This document shows positions 63,435-64,000 of a stretch of 64,000 nucleotides of DNA, in pieces (the first letter of the stretch is position 1; the number at the start of each line of letters is the position of its first letter). Under the pieces are notes generated by a model that had not been told where the DNA came from, did no database searches, and saw only the letters and a list, made by a program, of their open reading frames with translations. Source of the DNA: CAYZGU01 sp964478165. Its GTDB lineage: Bacteria; Poribacteria; WGA-4E; JAJDTR01. Location of the stretch: contig CAYZGU010000011.1 of assembly GCA_964478165.1 (NCBI GenBank), forward strand, positions 62,001 to 126,000, written 5' to 3'. The position numbers and the translations under genes are program-made.

Positions 63435-64000
63435 CTACGCCTCCCGCCTTACGATGTAAATCTGACCAAATCGACCGGACTGTACGGCGATGATACGTTG
63501 TAGACGAATCAATTCTAATATTGCCAGGAACGTCACGATTTGCTCGACTTTAGTGGCAAATCCTGAGAAGAGTTCTTCAAAATGGATCTGCGCGGAGTCA
63601 CCCAGCATGCGCTCCAAAAATTCCATCTTTTCTTCGACGGTAACCGGTTCTTCGTCAATTTCCTCGTAAGTGTCTTCATCTATAAATTCCAACCTTTCAG
63701 TTGCTAATTGAAAAGCTGACAACAGGTCGAAAAGGGTTGCTTTAATTTGGAATTCACGCAGATCTCCCAACTCGGTGTCTAACTCAATACTCCGTCCAAA
63801 GATCTGCTCACGCCTGTCGGAATAGCGCTCGAGAACCTGCGATGCTTCCTTAAATTCTTTGTAGTCCAACAGCTGTTTGACAAGCTCTTCACGATTCCTG
63901 ACTGGTTGTTGATCATCAGGTTCTATCGATGGTAAAATGCTTTGCGACTTAAGATATAGTAGCGTAGCGGCCATCAATAGAAATTCCGACGCAACATCCA
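63435..64000 (-). CDS. scpA: Segregation and condensation protein A, 5' end outside window
   Basis: Kleisin subunit bridging the SMC heads. The C-terminal ~190 residues are in the window: FLLMAATLLYLKSQSILP, LVKQLLDYKEFKEASQVLER, and the winged-helix end TFLAILELIRLQRIIAVQSG FGQIYIV. The reading frame is open through base 64000, so the gene continues off the edge. First gene seen of the scpA-scpB-thrC unit. Confidence 0.93.
   Translation of the reverse strand, partial: DVASEFLLMAATLLYLKSQSILPSIEPDDQQPVRNREELVKQLLDYKEFKEASQVLERYSDRREQIFGRSIELDTELGDLREFQIKATLFDLLSAFQLATERLEFIDEDTYEEIDEEPVTVEEKMEFLERMLGDSAQIHFEELFSGFATKVEQIVTFLAILELIRLQRIIAVQSGRFGQIYIVRREA

Noticed and set aside
1..64000. Alternative genetic code (UGA as sense) to explain the in-frame UGAs
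   Set aside because: Many intact genes in the window end in TGA, for example the antiporter, the PHP neighbour scpB and trmD, so UGA works as a stop.

Overview
The window looks like a chromosomal segment of an uncultivated bacterium of roughly medium GC content. No rRNA, tRNA, CRISPR array, phage module or insertion sequence is visible. The gene content points to a Poribacteria-like (sponge-associated, FCB/PVC-adjacent) lineage: several phytanoyl-CoA-dioxygenase-family (PhyH) genes, a radical SAM sulfatase-maturase, SMP-30, PHP and HAD enzymes, and an M28 peptidase with a FlgD/sorting-like C-terminal domain. This assignment is inferred from gene content and was not tested by phylogeny. TTG and GTG starts are common, several of them in ribosomal-protein operons with good Shine-Dalgarno sites.

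Layout. 1-12 kb: PhyH (partial), NAD-dependent L-threonine dehydrogenase, sugar-phosphate isomerase, thiG (minus), a second PhyH, a Ca2+/Na+ antiporter and a zinc-type dehydrogenase. Long stretches of decayed coding sequence lie between them, including a clear BKACE (DUF849) pseudogene. 12-19 kb: an anti-sigma factor whose ECF sigma partner is frameshifted, a membrane HExxH peptidase, a HIT hydrolase, then argB and pyk (minus). 19-25 kb: an ABC ATPase, a five-heme cytochrome fused to TPR repeats, an M28 peptidase, then rpsT. 25-35 kb: a PHP phosphoesterase, a rhodanese-MoeB/ThiF fusion with an in-frame UGA at its conserved cysteine plus a SECIS-like hairpin, a zinc ribbon, an orphan potB, alkaline phosphatase, SMP-30 and galM. 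35-41.5 kb: cysteine synthase, a CPBP protease pseudogene, acs, a TPP-decarboxylase alpha-type subunit and a phosphodiesterase. 41.7-47.5 kb (minus): gmhA, heptose kinase, an unidentified conserved protein, an alcohol dehydrogenase, a HAD hydrolase and PhyH. 48-51 kb: decayed PhyH and cytochrome genes. 51-56.5 kb: the translation/secretion operon ylxM-ffh-rpsP-khpA-ylqD-trmD-rplS-rnhB, in which khpA carries a UGA and rimM is missing. 57-64 kb: a sugar nucleotidyltransferase, an anSME-type radical SAM enzyme, msrA, and scpA-scpB-thrC (minus).

Three themes stand out. First, the MoeB/ThiF-type enzyme at 26927-28126 is best read as a selenoprotein: UGA sits exactly at the family's conserved Cys, a SECIS-like stem-loop begins 14 nt after it, and both zinc CxxC pairs lie intact on either side. 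With thiG and a cysteine-synthase paralogue in the window it hints at sulfur-carrier chemistry. Second, the segment is rich in pseudogenes. At least seven are recognisable (BKACE, ECF sigma, CPBP protease, PhyH, cytochrome, khpA, a PQQ-propeller fragment), plus several unidentifiable remnants, which suggests ongoing gene decay. Third, many gene ends carry strong hairpins without a U-tract.
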